From Pyxidicoccus sp. MSG2 (GTDB lineage: Bacteria > Myxococcota > Myxococcia > Myxococcales > Myxococcaceae), in assembly GCF_026626705.1 (NCBI RefSeq), contig NZ_JAPNKC010000001.1, positions 4,154,001-4,218,000 of the forward strand: 64,000 nucleotides of DNA, in the 5' to 3' direction. Shown here in pieces: positions 1 to 8,704 of this stretch. Under the pieces are notes generated by a model. That model was not told the origin of the DNA, searched no databases, and saw only the letters and a list, made by a program, of their open reading frames with translations. Position numbers and translations under genes: made by a program. Position 1 is the stretch's first letter. Each line of letters begins with the position of its first letter.

Positions 1-564
1 CACGTCACCCGACAAGAGCGCCTCCTTGCCGGCCTGCACGCGCTTCTCCGCGTCGTTGACCAGCTCCACCTGGAAGACGCTGCCGCCCACCACGTTGGCG
101 ATGAGCATGCGGAGGATGCCGCCCCAGTAGAAGGTGAGCCCCTCCGCGGCCACCACGGCGGCCAGCGGCAAATCCGGCAGCAATTGCTTGCCGCGGAACT
201 TGAAGCGCACCCGGGTGTAGCGGCCCTTGTTGGCCCAGTGGACCATCTCCCCCTGGAGCTTGCGCAGCCCCTCCTCCATGCGCTTCGGGTCGATTTCGAA
301 GGGCAGGACGCGGCCCCCCGCGGGCTCTCCCGCCGGCAGGGCCTTGCGGGACCCGGCCATGGGCTCGGAAACGGGCTCGGTGTCGAGGACGGGCTCCGCC
401 TCCAGCACGGGCGGGCGCGGCTCGGACTTCGGCGCGGGTGCCGGGGCCTGGCGCGCAGTGGGCGTCTTCGCCGGAGCGGCGGGCTTCTTCGCCTTCGCGG
501 GGGCGGCGCGGGCCGCGGACTTCTTCGCCTTCGCCGGGGACTTGCGGGAGGAGCTCTTGGCCAT
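1..564 (-). CDS. Lys/Ala/Pro-rich protein of unknown function (C-terminus outside window)
   Basis: Only the first 188 codons are inside the window; the frame is open to base 1. The ATG at 564 follows GGTGGAGAC, which contains a ribosome-binding GGAG. Residues 2 to about 55 are low complexity (Lys, Ala, Pro and Ser), resembling histone-tail-like extensions seen in many myxobacterial proteins. From about residue 65 an ordered domain begins (PFEIDPKRMEEGLRKLQ, then a basic strand RVRFKFRGKQLLP and a hydrophobic segment around GLTFYWGGILRMLIANVVGG). I do not recognise the domain. It is divergent from the peptidase gene at 737. The basic tail might bind nucleic acid or polyphosphate, but that is only inference. 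Confidence 0.7.
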   Translation of the reverse strand, partial: MAKSSSRKSPAKAKKSAARAAPAKAKKPAAPAKTPTARQAPAPAPKSEPRPPVLEAEPVLDTEPVSEPMAGSRKALPAGEPAGGRVLPFEIDPKRMEEGLRKLQGEMVHWANKGRYTRVRFKFRGKQLLPDLPLAAVVAAEGLTFYWGGILRMLIANVVGGSVFQVELVNDAEKRVQAGKEALLSGDV

Positions 565-736
565 GTCTCCACCTTAAACGAGCCACGGCGCTCGCGCTTG
601 CATGACCCGGCCACTCCGGGCCTCCCGGAACACTTCTTCGCACTCGCACCACACGACTTCACGCCGGGGCCGTGCCCCGCGCGGGCGACCTCGGGGAAGA
701 TGGAGGCACCCTCCTCCCGAAAGGACCTTCCACCGC

Positions 737-2107
737 ATGACGCGCGCCCGGCCCGTGGTGCTCTCCGCCCTGCTCTCCTCCGCCTGCCTCTGGGCACCGC
801 TCGCGAGCGCCGCCGGTGGCGCCGACATCGCCAGCCCGGAGGCCTGGCCCCGCATCCGCAAGGAACGCATCCAGAAGCTGCTGCCCCAGGCCATGGCCCG
901 CGCCAACGTGGACGCCTGGGTGCTCCTCTGCCGGGAGAACGACAACGACCCGCTGGCCGACCACGTGGGCGGTGAGAATGCGGGTGGCACCGCCGCCTTC
1001 CTGTTCTTCCGTCAGGGCGACGGAGTGCGCTCGCTCGCCCTGTCCCCCGCGGGCGAGGCCACGGCGCTCAGGGACGTGGGCCCCCTGGACGAAGTCGTCC
1101 CGCTGGAGCGAGGGACGGACCTCTACGCGCAGGTGGCGGCGCGGCTGGCGGCGGCGAAGCCCGCGCGCATCGCGGTGAATTCGTCGGACAACGTCACGGT
1201 GGCGGACGGGCTGTCCGCGTCGCAGCGCGCGGCACTGGAGAAGGCACTGTCGCCCGCGCTGCGAAAGAAGCTGGTGTCCTCCGAGGACCTCGTCTCCGAG
1301 TGGCTCTCCGTGAAGCTCCCCGAGGAGGTGGACATCCTCCGCAAGGCCGCCGCGCTGACGTCACAACTGGAGGTGGAGGCCTACCGCGCGGTGGTGCCGG
1401 GCAGGACGCGTGACGTGGATGTGGCTCGCTTCCTCAAGCGGCGCATGGCGGAATCGGGCGTGGAGGACGCGTGGGCGCCGGACCAGAACCCCAACGTGCA
1501 GAGCGGGCCCACGCGGGGCCACTCGCACGCCACCGAGCGAGTGATTCAGCCCGGGGACTTCATCCAGACGGACTTCGGCATCCGTGTGGGCGGCCGGTGG
1601 GTGACGGACATCCAGCGCTTCGCGTACGTACTGGCCCCGGGCGAGACGAAGCCCCCGAAGGAGGCGCTGGAGAGGTGGGAGAAGGGCAAGAAGGGCAGCC
1701 GCATCGCCCTGGCGGCGCTGAAGCCCGGTGCGCGCGGCTGGGACGTGGACAAGGCCCAGCGCGACTGGATGCGCGAGGCCGGCTCCGAGCCCGTCATGTG
1801 GGGCACCGGCCACCCCGTGGGCTACTGGGCGCACGACGTGGGCCCGGCGCTCTCGGGGGCCCAGAAGGACCAGCCCGCGAAGGGACAGGCGGCTCGCGTG
1901 GTCCGCCCCGGGCAGGTGTTCGCCTTCGACGGGTTCTTCGCGTGGAAGGACGGCGGGCCGGACCTGATGCGCATCGTCTCCGTGGAGGAGATGGCCGTCG
2001 TCACGGACACGGGCGCGGAGTACCTCATCCCACCGCAGGAGGACCTGGTGCTCATCCCCTCCCCGGCCCCGAGCGGGGGGCCGTCCGGACCCGGCCCTAC
2101 GCGGTGA
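737..2107 (+). CDS. Exported M24 (Xaa-Pro aminopeptidase-like) metallopeptidase
   Basis: 456 residues. M24 'pita-bread' peptidases cleave N-terminal residues, often before proline, using two divalent metals. The five metal ligands are visible: Asp279 (TDFG), Asp291 (TDIQRF), His359 (GHPVGYWAHD), Glu417 (SVEEM) and Glu428 (GAEYL). The N-terminus (MTRARPVVLSALLSSACLW, then ...ASA) is a typical signal peptide, so the enzyme should act in the periplasm or outside. An in-frame ATG lies at 602, but 737 is preferred because it gives the signal peptide directly. The N-terminal creatinase-like half (residues 40-220) precedes the catalytic half, as in prolidases. The natural substrate cannot be read from sequence. 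Confidence 0.88.
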   Translation: MTRARPVVLSALLSSACLWAPLASAAGGADIASPEAWPRIRKERIQKLLPQAMARANVDAWVLLCRENDNDPLADHVGGENAGGTAAFLFFRQGDGVRSLALSPAGEATALRDVGPLDEVVPLERGTDLYAQVAARLAAAKPARIAVNSSDNVTVADGLSASQRAALEKALSPALRKKLVSSEDLVSEWLSVKLPEEVDILRKAAALTSQLEVEAYRAVVPGRTRDVDVARFLKRRMAESGVEDAWAPDQNPNVQSGPTRGHSHATERVIQPGDFIQTDFGIRVGGRWVTDIQRFAYVLAPGETKPPKEALERWEKGKKGSRIALAALKPGARGWDVDKAQRDWMREAGSEPVMWGTGHPVGYWAHDVGPALSGAQKDQPAKGQAARVVRPGQVFAFDGFFAWKDGGPDLMRIVSVEEMAVVTDTGAEYLIPPQEDLVLIPSPAPSGGPSGPGPTR

Positions 2108-2185
2108 GTGGGGTGCCCCTGTCGGCAGCGCCCCGGGGGCTCGGCTAGGATGAACGATGAACGAGCTCTTCTGGAGAACCCCGCG

Positions 2186-2554
2186 ATGCTGACTGTGCTC
2201 GTAATCGACGATGACCTCTTCGTGCTCACGATGGTGAGGGACATCCTCCAGAGCGCGGGCTATCGGGTCGTCACCATGCAGACGCCGGAAGAGGCGTTCA
2301 AGACGAGTGTGACGGACGTCTCCGCCATCCTCTGCGACTACAACATGCCGGGGATGACGGGCGCCGACGTGCTGACGGCCATGCGCGAGCTGCAGAACTG
2401 CCACGTGCCGTTCGTCTTCCTCACCGGGCACGAGGAGCTGGACGACATCCTCCCCGTCGCCATCCGCTACGGCGCGGAGCTGCTGCCCAAGCCGATTCAA
2501 CCCGTCGAGCTGATACGGCTGCTCGTCAAGCAGCTCGGCACAGCGGCGGCCTGA
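2186..2554 (+). CDS. Stand-alone response-regulator receiver protein
   Basis: 122 residues consisting of a single CheY-like receiver domain and nothing else. The acidic pair is in VIDDD, the phospho-acceptor is Asp51 (LCDYNMPGM), the conserved Thr is in FLTGH, and the Lys is in LPKPI. The ATG at 2186 has GGAG nine bases upstream; an earlier in-frame ATG at 2150 would add 12 residues (MNDERALLENPA) but has no clear ribosome-binding site. With no output domain it probably works by protein contact or as a phosphate shuttle. No kinase is adjacent, so its partner is not known from context. Confidence 0.85.
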   Translation: MLTVLVIDDDLFVLTMVRDILQSAGYRVVTMQTPEEAFKTSVTDVSAILCDYNMPGMTGADVLTAMRELQNCHVPFVFLTGHEELDDILPVAIRYGAELLPKPIQPVELIRLLVKQLGTAAA

Positions 2555-2557
2555 GAC

Positions 2558-3361
2558 TCAGCCCAGCAGCGCGAAGAGCTGGTGGCACTGCGCCAGCAGT
2601 TGGCCGTCCTCGGTCCAGAGCTGCTGGGAGTCTTCCGCGTAGCCACCGGCGGCATGGCGCGAGCGGCCGGTGCGAAGGAAGTGCGCATCCTCGCGCAGGC
2701 CCGGACGCGGCAGCGCGTGGAAGAAGTCCACCCGAAGGTCCACCGTCGCCGCCGCCTGGAAGCCGTCCACACGCGTGAGCGCCGACGGCGGGTACGCATC
2801 CATCAGCCCCACGCACAGCGGCGCGTCCAGCAGCAGGTGCTCGCGGGGGCGAATCCAGCCGCCCGTCTCCGCCACGGGCCCGCCGGAGTACGGGGCTCCG
2901 CCAAGGCAGAAGCGGTACTCGAAGAACTTGCAGAACGTCGGCATGGGCACGTCGTCCGGCACCACTGGCACGTCGTGCGGCGGAGGCACCTCCGGGCGCG
3001 GCACCTCGAAGTACTCCATCGTCCCGCCGCGTGCCGCGCCGAAGGTGGCGCTGGCCACGCACACCACGCCCGACGCGTTCTCCACCCGCGCCGTGGCATG
3101 CGTGACGAGCTTCCCCGCGCGCTCGATGCGCGTCTGGATTTCCGCCTCGCCTTCCACGGCGGGCGCGCAGAAGTGCGCGGTGAACGAGCGCACCGGCCTC
3201 CCCGCCGCGCCCACGTGGTGCTCCAGCGCACGCAGCGCCGCGCCCGCCACCACGCCTCCGAAGGCACCACGTCCCTGGTACCAGGGCGCGGTGAAGTGGA
3301 TGCGATAGCGGCCAGGGGCGAGCGGCTCGGGCGAGGTGGCGGCGAGGAAAGCAGCGGTCAT
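2558..3361 (-). CDS. Acyl-CoA thioesterase-like (double hot-dog) protein
   Basis: 267 residues. The two-part layout fits TesB-type thioesterases, which hydrolyse acyl-CoA to free acid and CoA: an N-terminal hot dog with a Gly-rich GRGAFGGVVAGAALRAL helix and RSFTAHFCAPA strand, and a C-terminal hot dog ending VDLRVDFFHALP. Its stop lies only three bases beyond the stop of the receiver gene at 2186-2554, so the two genes are convergent. I take the ATG at 3361 (MTAAFLAATSPEP); an ATG at 3373 would add four residues. The TesB family is named from overall pattern; chain-length preference and the catalytic Asp/Gln/Thr set could not be assigned with certainty. Confidence 0.75.
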   Translation of the reverse strand: MTAAFLAATSPEPLAPGRYRIHFTAPWYQGRGAFGGVVAGAALRALEHHVGAAGRPVRSFTAHFCAPAVEGEAEIQTRIERAGKLVTHATARVENASGVVCVASATFGAARGGTMEYFEVPRPEVPPPHDVPVVPDDVPMPTFCKFFEYRFCLGGAPYSGGPVAETGGWIRPREHLLLDAPLCVGLMDAYPPSALTRVDGFQAAATVDLRVDFFHALPRPGLREDAHFLRTGRSRHAAGGYAEDSQQLWTEDGQLLAQCHQLFALLG

Positions 3362-3437
3362 GTCGCGGCGCACCGTATCAAGTGGCCGGGCCTCGCGGAC
3401 CCCACCGTGCGCACGGCCATCGTGCGGTGCTTTTCAC

Positions 3438-4388
3438 TCAGCGCGAAGCGGCGGTGTCCGCGGCGAGTCCCACCGCGGAGAGGGCGACTTCGTACAGGTC
3501 TCCCTGGCCGTTGCCCGGAGCGCGCAGGCGGGCGTCGAACTCCTCGGTGGTGTACGGCGTGGCGCGCGGCTCCACCTGGAAGGGAAGGCGTGACGCGTAC
3601 ACGAGCACTCCGCGTGCCGGCACCACCACCGGTGTCAGCACGTCGCCCCGGTTGACGGCCGCGCCCAGGTTGCGCGGCGTGCGCCAATTCGTGCCCTCGC
3701 GGAAGGACACCCAGAGGTCGTACGTGCCCAGGCTGCCCGGCCGGCCCTCCGAGCTGAACAGGAGGTAGCGCTCGTCGGGGGCGATGAAGTGGTTGCCCGC
3801 GCCCTGCTCCGTGTTGATGGGCGCGGGCAGCTTCTCGCCCGGACCGTAATGGCCGTCCTTCCACGGGTAGCGATGGATGGCGCGCTTGCCCCCGGGCGTT
3901 GCCGGCATGCGCGTGACGTAGAGCGTGCCGTCCGCGGTGACGGAGGTGTTCGTCTCCGTGTCGTCCGTGCTGACCTCGGGCACGTGGCGCGGTGCACTCC
4001 AGCCCGGGCCTTCGCGCTCCACCATCCAGACGTCGAAGTCCTTCCGCACCGGCTCGCCTTCGTTCACGGGCCGGTTGGACGCGAAGAAGAGCCGCCGGCC
4101 GTCGGGGGACAGCGCCGGGTCGATGTCCCTCCAGCGTCCGGAGAAGGGGGCAACCTCCGGCTTCGTCCAGCGCCCGCCCCGGAAGTGGCTCACCATGATG
4201 AGCTGGAAGGTGTAGCGCGTGGGGTCCGCGCGGTTGAAGTAGACGGTGTTGCCGTCCGGCGAGAAGGCGGCGCCGAACTCCTCGTGCGCGGTGGACACGA
4301 CGTCGGAGGCGAAGACGCGCGGCGCCTGGGGAGCGGCCGGCGCGGCGGACAGCGTGGCGAGCAGCGTGAGTGATGCGACGGCGGACAT
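3438..4388 (-). CDS. Exported TolB-like beta-propeller (PD40) protein
   Basis: 316 residues. At least four repeats of the PD40/TolB type can be seen, each with a core like FSPDGNTVYFNR, LSPDGRRLFFASN, VTADGTLYVTR and IAPDERYLLFSSE, which predicts a beta-propeller. A signal peptide (MSAVASLTLLATLSAAPAA) suggests export. The ATG at 4388 is chosen because GGGAG precedes it at good spacing; an ATG at 4427 would place a charged Gly/His stretch before the signal. Proteins of this type usually bind partners rather than catalyse. The neighbours give no clear functional hint. Confidence 0.75.
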   Translation of the reverse strand: MSAVASLTLLATLSAAPAAPQAPRVFASDVVSTAHEEFGAAFSPDGNTVYFNRADPTRYTFQLIMVSHFRGGRWTKPEVAPFSGRWRDIDPALSPDGRRLFFASNRPVNEGEPVRKDFDVWMVEREGPGWSAPRHVPEVSTDDTETNTSVTADGTLYVTRMPATPGGKRAIHRYPWKDGHYGPGEKLPAPINTEQGAGNHFIAPDERYLLFSSEGRPGSLGTYDLWVSFREGTNWRTPRNLGAAVNRGDVLTPVVVPARGVLVYASRLPFQVEPRATPYTTEEFDARLRAPGNGQGDLYEVALSAVGLAADTAASR

Positions 4389-4550
4389 GGCTCTCCCGTG
4401 CGCCCCGTGTCCTCGGTGAGAGGCCACGGGCGCGAGTGTGGTGGTGCAGGGCTTCAGGAAGGACGGCGGCGCAGGCGCGATGCGGTACGAGCCGATGGCA
4501 GCGAGGGCATCAGACCCGGCACCGCATGAGCCCGGTGGCGGTGCGCCTGC

Positions 4551-5078
4551 TCAGGCCCGGCGCAGCACCAGCATGGGAGTGGACGCGAGCATCAGTCCCA
4601 GGCCCACGCCGATGACTCCGGACGCGCCATAGAGGACACAGGTGAGCGCGCCGCACAGCGTGGCCAGCACCCCGGCCGCGAGCACGAAGCGGGCGCGCCC
4701 CTCCACCGGTGCCGCGCGGGTGATGAGAACACCCGCCAGCACCCCACCGCCCACGCATGCCCAGAGACAGAAGGCCCGGCAGCCCGAGGCACATACGTGC
4801 CCGGAGGCCACCACCAGCGGGGGCACCAGCAGCGGCATCACCCCGCCCAGCACCCCCGGCACCACCGCGCGCCCCAGCACCCCGCCCCACCAGCCGTACC
4901 CGATGAGCAATGCCGTGAAGACCGCGCCCAGGGCCAGCGTCCCCGGGCCCACGTTGGAGCGCAGCACCACCGCGCACAGCACCAGCACCACGCCGTAGCC
5001 ACCGAGCGGCAGCGCCCGCACCAGCCGGCCCTTCTCGTACGCCCACCTCGCGCGGCGGGCGAGCTCACTCGACTCCAT
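4551..5078 (-). CDS. Membrane protein translationally coupled to a sigma factor
   Basis: 175 residues with about five hydrophobic segments (for example GGYGVVLVLCAVVL, FTALLIGYGWW, VVPGVLGGVMPLLVPPLVV, VGGGVLAGVLI and VIGVGLGLMLA). The first 35 residues are charged and presumably cytoplasmic. The start at 5078 overlaps the end of the sigma-factor gene (5065-5604) by 14 bases, so the two are almost certainly co-translated. Known ECF sigma factors are often paired with a membrane anti-sigma factor in exactly this arrangement. I see no zinc-binding HxxxCxxC motif or other anti-sigma signature, so anti-sigma function is inferred from position only. Confidence 0.75.
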   Translation of the reverse strand: MESSELARRARWAYEKGRLVRALPLGGYGVVLVLCAVVLRSNVGPGTLALGAVFTALLIGYGWWGGVLGRAVVPGVLGGVMPLLVPPLVVASGHVCASGCRAFCLWACVGGGVLAGVLITRAAPVEGRARFVLAAGVLATLCGALTCVLYGASGVIGVGLGLMLASTPMLVLRRA

Positions 5079-5604
5079 GTCTCGTCCTCCAGGCGGCCCT
5101 CAGCCGCGTCATGGCCCGCTCCACCCGCTTGCGGAAGGTGGCCGGCGGCACCGCCGGGCGTTCCGCCTCCCCCATGGCCGCGGCGAGCGTGGCCACGTCC
5201 TCGGGCTTCAAGTCCTCCAGCACGTCCCGCAGCACCGCGGCGAGCTGCGCCCCCGCGAGCCGCGCCTCCGGCCCCTCCGCCGCGTCGGCGAAGTCCTCGT
5301 CCGGGGGCGCCTCCTCGCGCCGCCGCTGCCGCGCCTTGCGGTACGTACGGCACTCGTACGCCGCCAGGGCCAGCACCCAGGGCAGGGCCTCTCTCGAGGC
5401 ATCGAAGTCCGACGCACGGGTGAACACCTTCAGCAGCGCCGCCTGCGTCGCGTCCTCCGCGTCCGCCCCGTCCGGCAACAGCCGCGCACAGAAGCGCGCC
5501 ACGAGCGGGTGCAGCACCCCGAAGGCTGGAGCGAACGCACTCCGGTCGCCCCCGGCGAGCCTCGCCATCCACTGCTGCAACGCCTGTCGCGCCGCGGAGT
5601 CCAC
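5065..5604 (-). CDS. ECF-type RNA polymerase sigma factor
   Basis: 179 residues starting at a GTG (5604). Region 2 is recognisable (HPLVARFCARLLPDGADAED then ATQAALLKVFTRASDFD and PWVLALAAYECRTYRKARQRRR), and the C-terminal part (FRKRVERAMTRLRAAW) resembles the region 4.2 helix-turn-helix end of extracytoplasmic-function sigma factors. It would redirect RNA polymerase to a small regulon. Downstream and overlapping by 14 bases lies a membrane protein that may control it. A -35/-10 pair at 5660-5688 resembles ECF autoregulatory promoters. The region between domains 2 and 4 is acidic, and the region 4 helix-turn-helix is weaker than usual. Confidence 0.8.
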   Translation of the reverse strand: MDSAARQALQQWMARLAGGDRSAFAPAFGVLHPLVARFCARLLPDGADAEDATQAALLKVFTRASDFDASREALPWVLALAAYECRTYRKARQRRREEAPPDEDFADAAEGPEARLAGAQLAAVLRDVLEDLKPEDVATLAAAMGEAERPAVPPATFRKRVERAMTRLRAAWRTRHGVE

Positions 5605-5659
5605 GTCCGTGTCCGCCTCGTCAGCCTGCCCTGTCAGCCTCCCACCCCGCCCGCTCCCT

Positions 5660-5688
5660 CATTAGGCGCGCGCCAGGAAAGCGTGACA
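5660..5688 (-). promoter_or_regulatory. Candidate ECF-type promoter of the sigma-factor gene
   Basis: On the minus strand, TGTCACGC (5681-5688) is followed after a 17-base spacer by CTAATG (5660-5665), about 56 bases before the GTG start at 5604. TGTCAC -35 elements are typical of several ECF sigma groups that transcribe their own gene. Recognition by this particular sigma factor is inference. Confidence 0.45.
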
Positions 5689-5726
5689 GGGCCCCCCGAT
5701 TTCGAGGCCCCGAGTCACCCGCCACC

Positions 5727-6404
5727 TCAGGCGGAGAGCTTCCAGTCCACGGGCGGGCGTCCCTTCTCCTCCAGCGCCTCGTTCACCGTCGAGAAGGGGC
5801 GGCTGCCGAAGAAGCCGTTGCTCGCGGACAGCGGCGAGGGGTGCGTGCCCTCAATGACCACATGCCGCTTCGCGTCGATGAGCTTCTTCTTCTTCTGCGC
5901 GTAGCGGCCCCACAGCAGGAACACCACCGGGTCCTGCTTCGCGCTCACCGCGCGGATGACCGCGTCCGTGAAGTCCTCCCAGCCGTGGCCCGCGTGGCTG
6001 TTGGGCTCGGCCTGCCGCACCGTCAGCACCGCGTTGAGCAGCAGCACTCCCTGCTTCGCCCAGGGAATCAGCGAGCCGCTTTTCGGGCGCGGCACCTTCA
6101 AGTCGCTCTCCAGCTCCTTGAACATGTTCACCAGCGAGGGCGGCGCCGGCACCCCGGGCTGCACCGAGAAGGCCAGCCCATGCGCCTGTCCCGGCCCGTG
6201 GTACGGGTCCTGCCCCAGCAGCAACACCTTCACGTCCCGGTACGGCGTCAGCCGGAACGCGGAGAAGAGGTCCTCCTCCGACGGGAAGACGGTGGCTGAC
6301 TTCCGCTCCTTCTCGACGAAGCGCTCCAGCTCCAGGAACGACGGCGACGCGAGCGCCGCGCGCAGCTCGTGCTTCCAGTCCTCGGGCAACCTGTCCGCCA
6401 GCAT
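5727..6404 (-). CDS. ung: Uracil-DNA glycosylase (family 1)
   Basis: 225 residues, the normal length for Ung. The enzyme removes uracil from DNA as the first step of base-excision repair. The water-activating motif GQDPYHGPGQAHG is complete (catalytic Asp66), and the C-terminal HPSPLS motif carries the conserved His188 that contacts the substrate. The uracil-pocket segment (LLLNAVLTV) is also intact. The ATG at 6404 follows GAGAGGAAG at proper spacing; a longer open frame reaching 6671 only adds low-complexity sequence and would run into the divergent ATPase gene. It appears to be a single-gene unit. Confidence 0.96.
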   Translation of the reverse strand: MLADRLPEDWKHELRAALASPSFLELERFVEKERKSATVFPSEEDLFSAFRLTPYRDVKVLLLGQDPYHGPGQAHGLAFSVQPGVPAPPSLVNMFKELESDLKVPRPKSGSLIPWAKQGVLLLNAVLTVRQAEPNSHAGHGWEDFTDAVIRAVSAKQDPVVFLLWGRYAQKKKKLIDAKRHVVIEGTHPSPLSASNGFFGSRPFSTVNEALEEKGRPPVDWKLSA

Positions 6405-6633
6405 GGCTTCCTCTCTCCCATCCGGGGGTGGGGGTATTGAAGCACCTACCCGGCGCGTAGGCCCACTGCTTTCGCGGCGAAGGGGGACGGCGATTGCGAC
6501 CCGGGGGGGGGCCGGGCCCTCCCGCGAGGGGCCTCGTGGGGGGTGGAGGGTCTCCGCCAAGACGGGCGGCGGCCGGGCAGGCAGGGTGGGTTCTTGGGGC
6601 CCACCGGCCAGGCGCGCTAGCCTGGGGCCCGCC

Positions 6634-8445
6634 ATGACGATGTACACCGAGTCACTCCGCGCCTTCCTCAAGCCCGTCCTCGCCTACCTGGACGACGAGG
6701 CGGTGTCGGAGATCATGATCAACGGTCCGACGGACATCTGGATTGAGCGCAAGGGCAAGCTCACGCGCACCGATGCCACCTTCACGGAAGAAGGTCTCCT
6801 CGGCGCCGCGCGAAACATGGCCCAGTTCGTCGGCCGCCCCCTCAACGACGAGCGCCCCCGCCTGGACGCGCGCCTGCCGGATGGAAGCCGCATCCACGTG
6901 GTGATTCCGCCCATCGCTCGCATGGGCACCACCATCTCCATCCGCAAGTTCTTCAAGGAGAAGCTGACCGTCCAGTCGCTCATGAAGTTCGGCTCGCTGA
7001 CGCCGCAGATGGCGCGGCTCATCGAGGCGGGCATCGCCACCAAGCTCAACATGCTGGTGGCGGGCGGCACGGGCTCCGGCAAGACGACGCTGCTCAACAT
7101 CGTCTCCTCCCTCATCCCCGACGAGGAGCGCATCCTCACCATCGAGGACTCGGCCGAGCTCCAGCTCAACCAGTCGCACGTCGTCGCCTTCGAGAGCCGG
7201 CCGCCCGACAAGTTCGGCAAGGGCGGCGTGGACATGGGCGACCTGCTGCACTCCGCCCTGCGTCTGCGTCCCGACCGCATCGTCGTCGGCGAGGTGCGCG
7301 GCGGCGAGGCCTTCCACCTCATGCAGGCCATGAACACCGGCCACGGCGGCTCGCTGGCCACGACGCACGCGAACACGCCCACGGACACGCTGCGGCGCAT
7401 CGAGTCGCTGTGCCTCATGTCCGGCGTCGAGCTGCCCATGGTGGCGGTGCGCGCCCAGGTGGCCAGCGCCATCAACTTCGTCATCTGCTGCGAGCGCCTG
7501 CACGACGGCAGCCGCAAGACGATTGCCCTCTCCGAGGTGCTCCCCCTCAACGAGAAGGGCGACTACCGCACGCAGGACATCTTCGTCTTCACGCCCGTGG
7601 CCAAGGACGAGGACGACCACATCCTCGGCTACCACGCGCCCACCGGCATCATCCCCAACTTCGTCGCCAAGGCGCGCGCGTACGGCTTCCCGGACCTGGA
7701 CGAGTCCTTCTTCGACCCGACCACCTACGGCCTGCCGCCACCGCCCACCTTCCATGTCGGCGAGGCCTACCAGGTGCGCTGGGCACCCTCGCTGAAGCAC
7801 CGCCAGGAGGGACGACCGGACCCCTCGCACTTCAAGGAGGAGTGGGCCGCCTTCGAGCAGAAGCTCAAGCAGGAGGCCCGCGACGCGAAGAGTGGCAAGC
7901 CCGCCGCGCCCGCCCCCGCGCCCGCGCCCGTACAGGTGCAGGTGCCGGCCAATCACCCCGCTCCGCATCCCGCCCCGCGCCTGCGCCCGTCCGAGCCCGT
8001 CGGCGCGAAGCCCGCCGCGCCCACGCCCCCCGCTGGGATGAAGCCCGCGCCGCGCCCGCCCCCTCCGTCGTCGAGCATGGGCGATGACGACAAGACGCCG
8101 CCGCCCAAGCGCAACCCCTTCGCCGGCCCGCCCGAGGACACCCACGCCGCGCCGGTGTCCGAGTCCAACGTGGAGGTGGACGCGGAGCTGCTCACCGAGG
8201 CGGGGGGCTCCCGCCCCATGCCCGCGCGCCGGCCCCCGCCCGCCACGCCGTCCGCCCGGCCCGTGCCCAACGCCGTCTCCGGCATGCGCCCGTCCACGCC
8301 CGTACGCCGGCCCCCGCCCTCGACTCCGTCACATGCGCAGGAAGAGGAGGACGAGGACGAGGACGCGACGGCCGGCTCCGCGGAGCGCAGCGGCGGCTCC
8401 GAGAAGACGCAGATCCGCCCCGCGCCCGAGCGACCCCGGCGCTGA
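6634..8445 (+). CDS. CpaF/TadA-type secretion ATPase with long Pro-rich C-terminal tail
   Basis: 603 residues. Residues 1-400 match the CpaF/TadA branch of the type II/IV secretion ATPases: N-terminal SEIMINGPTDIWIE, Walker A GGTGSGKTT (Lys150), the Asp-box around TIEDSAEL, Walker B-like DRIVVGEVRGGEA, and the His-box GHGGSLATTHANTPTDTLRRIES. Such ATPases power Tad/Flp pilus assembly or related secretion. Residues from about 430 onward form an unusual Pro/Ala-rich tail containing repeated short RPPPPS/RRPPP motifs and an acidic cluster, likely disordered. No pilus genes are adjacent, but a TadE/TadG-like operon lies 18 kb away (26486-30603). The start at 6634 lies just after TAGCCT, a common myxobacterial -10-like hexamer. 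Confidence 0.88.
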   Translation: MTMYTESLRAFLKPVLAYLDDEAVSEIMINGPTDIWIERKGKLTRTDATFTEEGLLGAARNMAQFVGRPLNDERPRLDARLPDGSRIHVVIPPIARMGTTISIRKFFKEKLTVQSLMKFGSLTPQMARLIEAGIATKLNMLVAGGTGSGKTTLLNIVSSLIPDEERILTIEDSAELQLNQSHVVAFESRPPDKFGKGGVDMGDLLHSALRLRPDRIVVGEVRGGEAFHLMQAMNTGHGGSLATTHANTPTDTLRRIESLCLMSGVELPMVAVRAQVASAINFVICCERLHDGSRKTIALSEVLPLNEKGDYRTQDIFVFTPVAKDEDDHILGYHAPTGIIPNFVAKARAYGFPDLDESFFDPTTYGLPPPPTFHVGEAYQVRWAPSLKHRQEGRPDPSHFKEEWAAFEQKLKQEARDAKSGKPAAPAPAPAPVQVQVPANHPAPHPAPRLRPSEPVGAKPAAPTPPAGMKPAPRPPPPSSSMGDDDKTPPPKRNPFAGPPEDTHAAPVSESNVEVDAELLTEAGGSRPMPARRPPPATPSARPVPNAVSGMRPSTPVRRPPPSTPSHAQEEEDEDEDATAGSAERSGGSEKTQIRPAPERPRR

Positions 8446-8704
8446 TTCCAGACGGCGTTCCCGCCGCGCGGAGGTGTCCGGGCCTCCCGGCTCCGGCCTG
8501 AACGGAAGCGGAGCCGCCGCGGATTCCAGACGGCGTCCCCTCCCCACCGAGCGCGGGTGCCGAGTCCCACCGGCACCTGCCCCACGGGGCTCGCGCCCCG
8601 GTCGGTGGGCTGTTCTCCCACCGCGCCATCCGTGGAGCGCGCGCCCTCACCGCGAGCGCAGACGGCGATTCCCGACCTTGCGAGGAGCGCGTGTCAGGGG
8701 GAAA

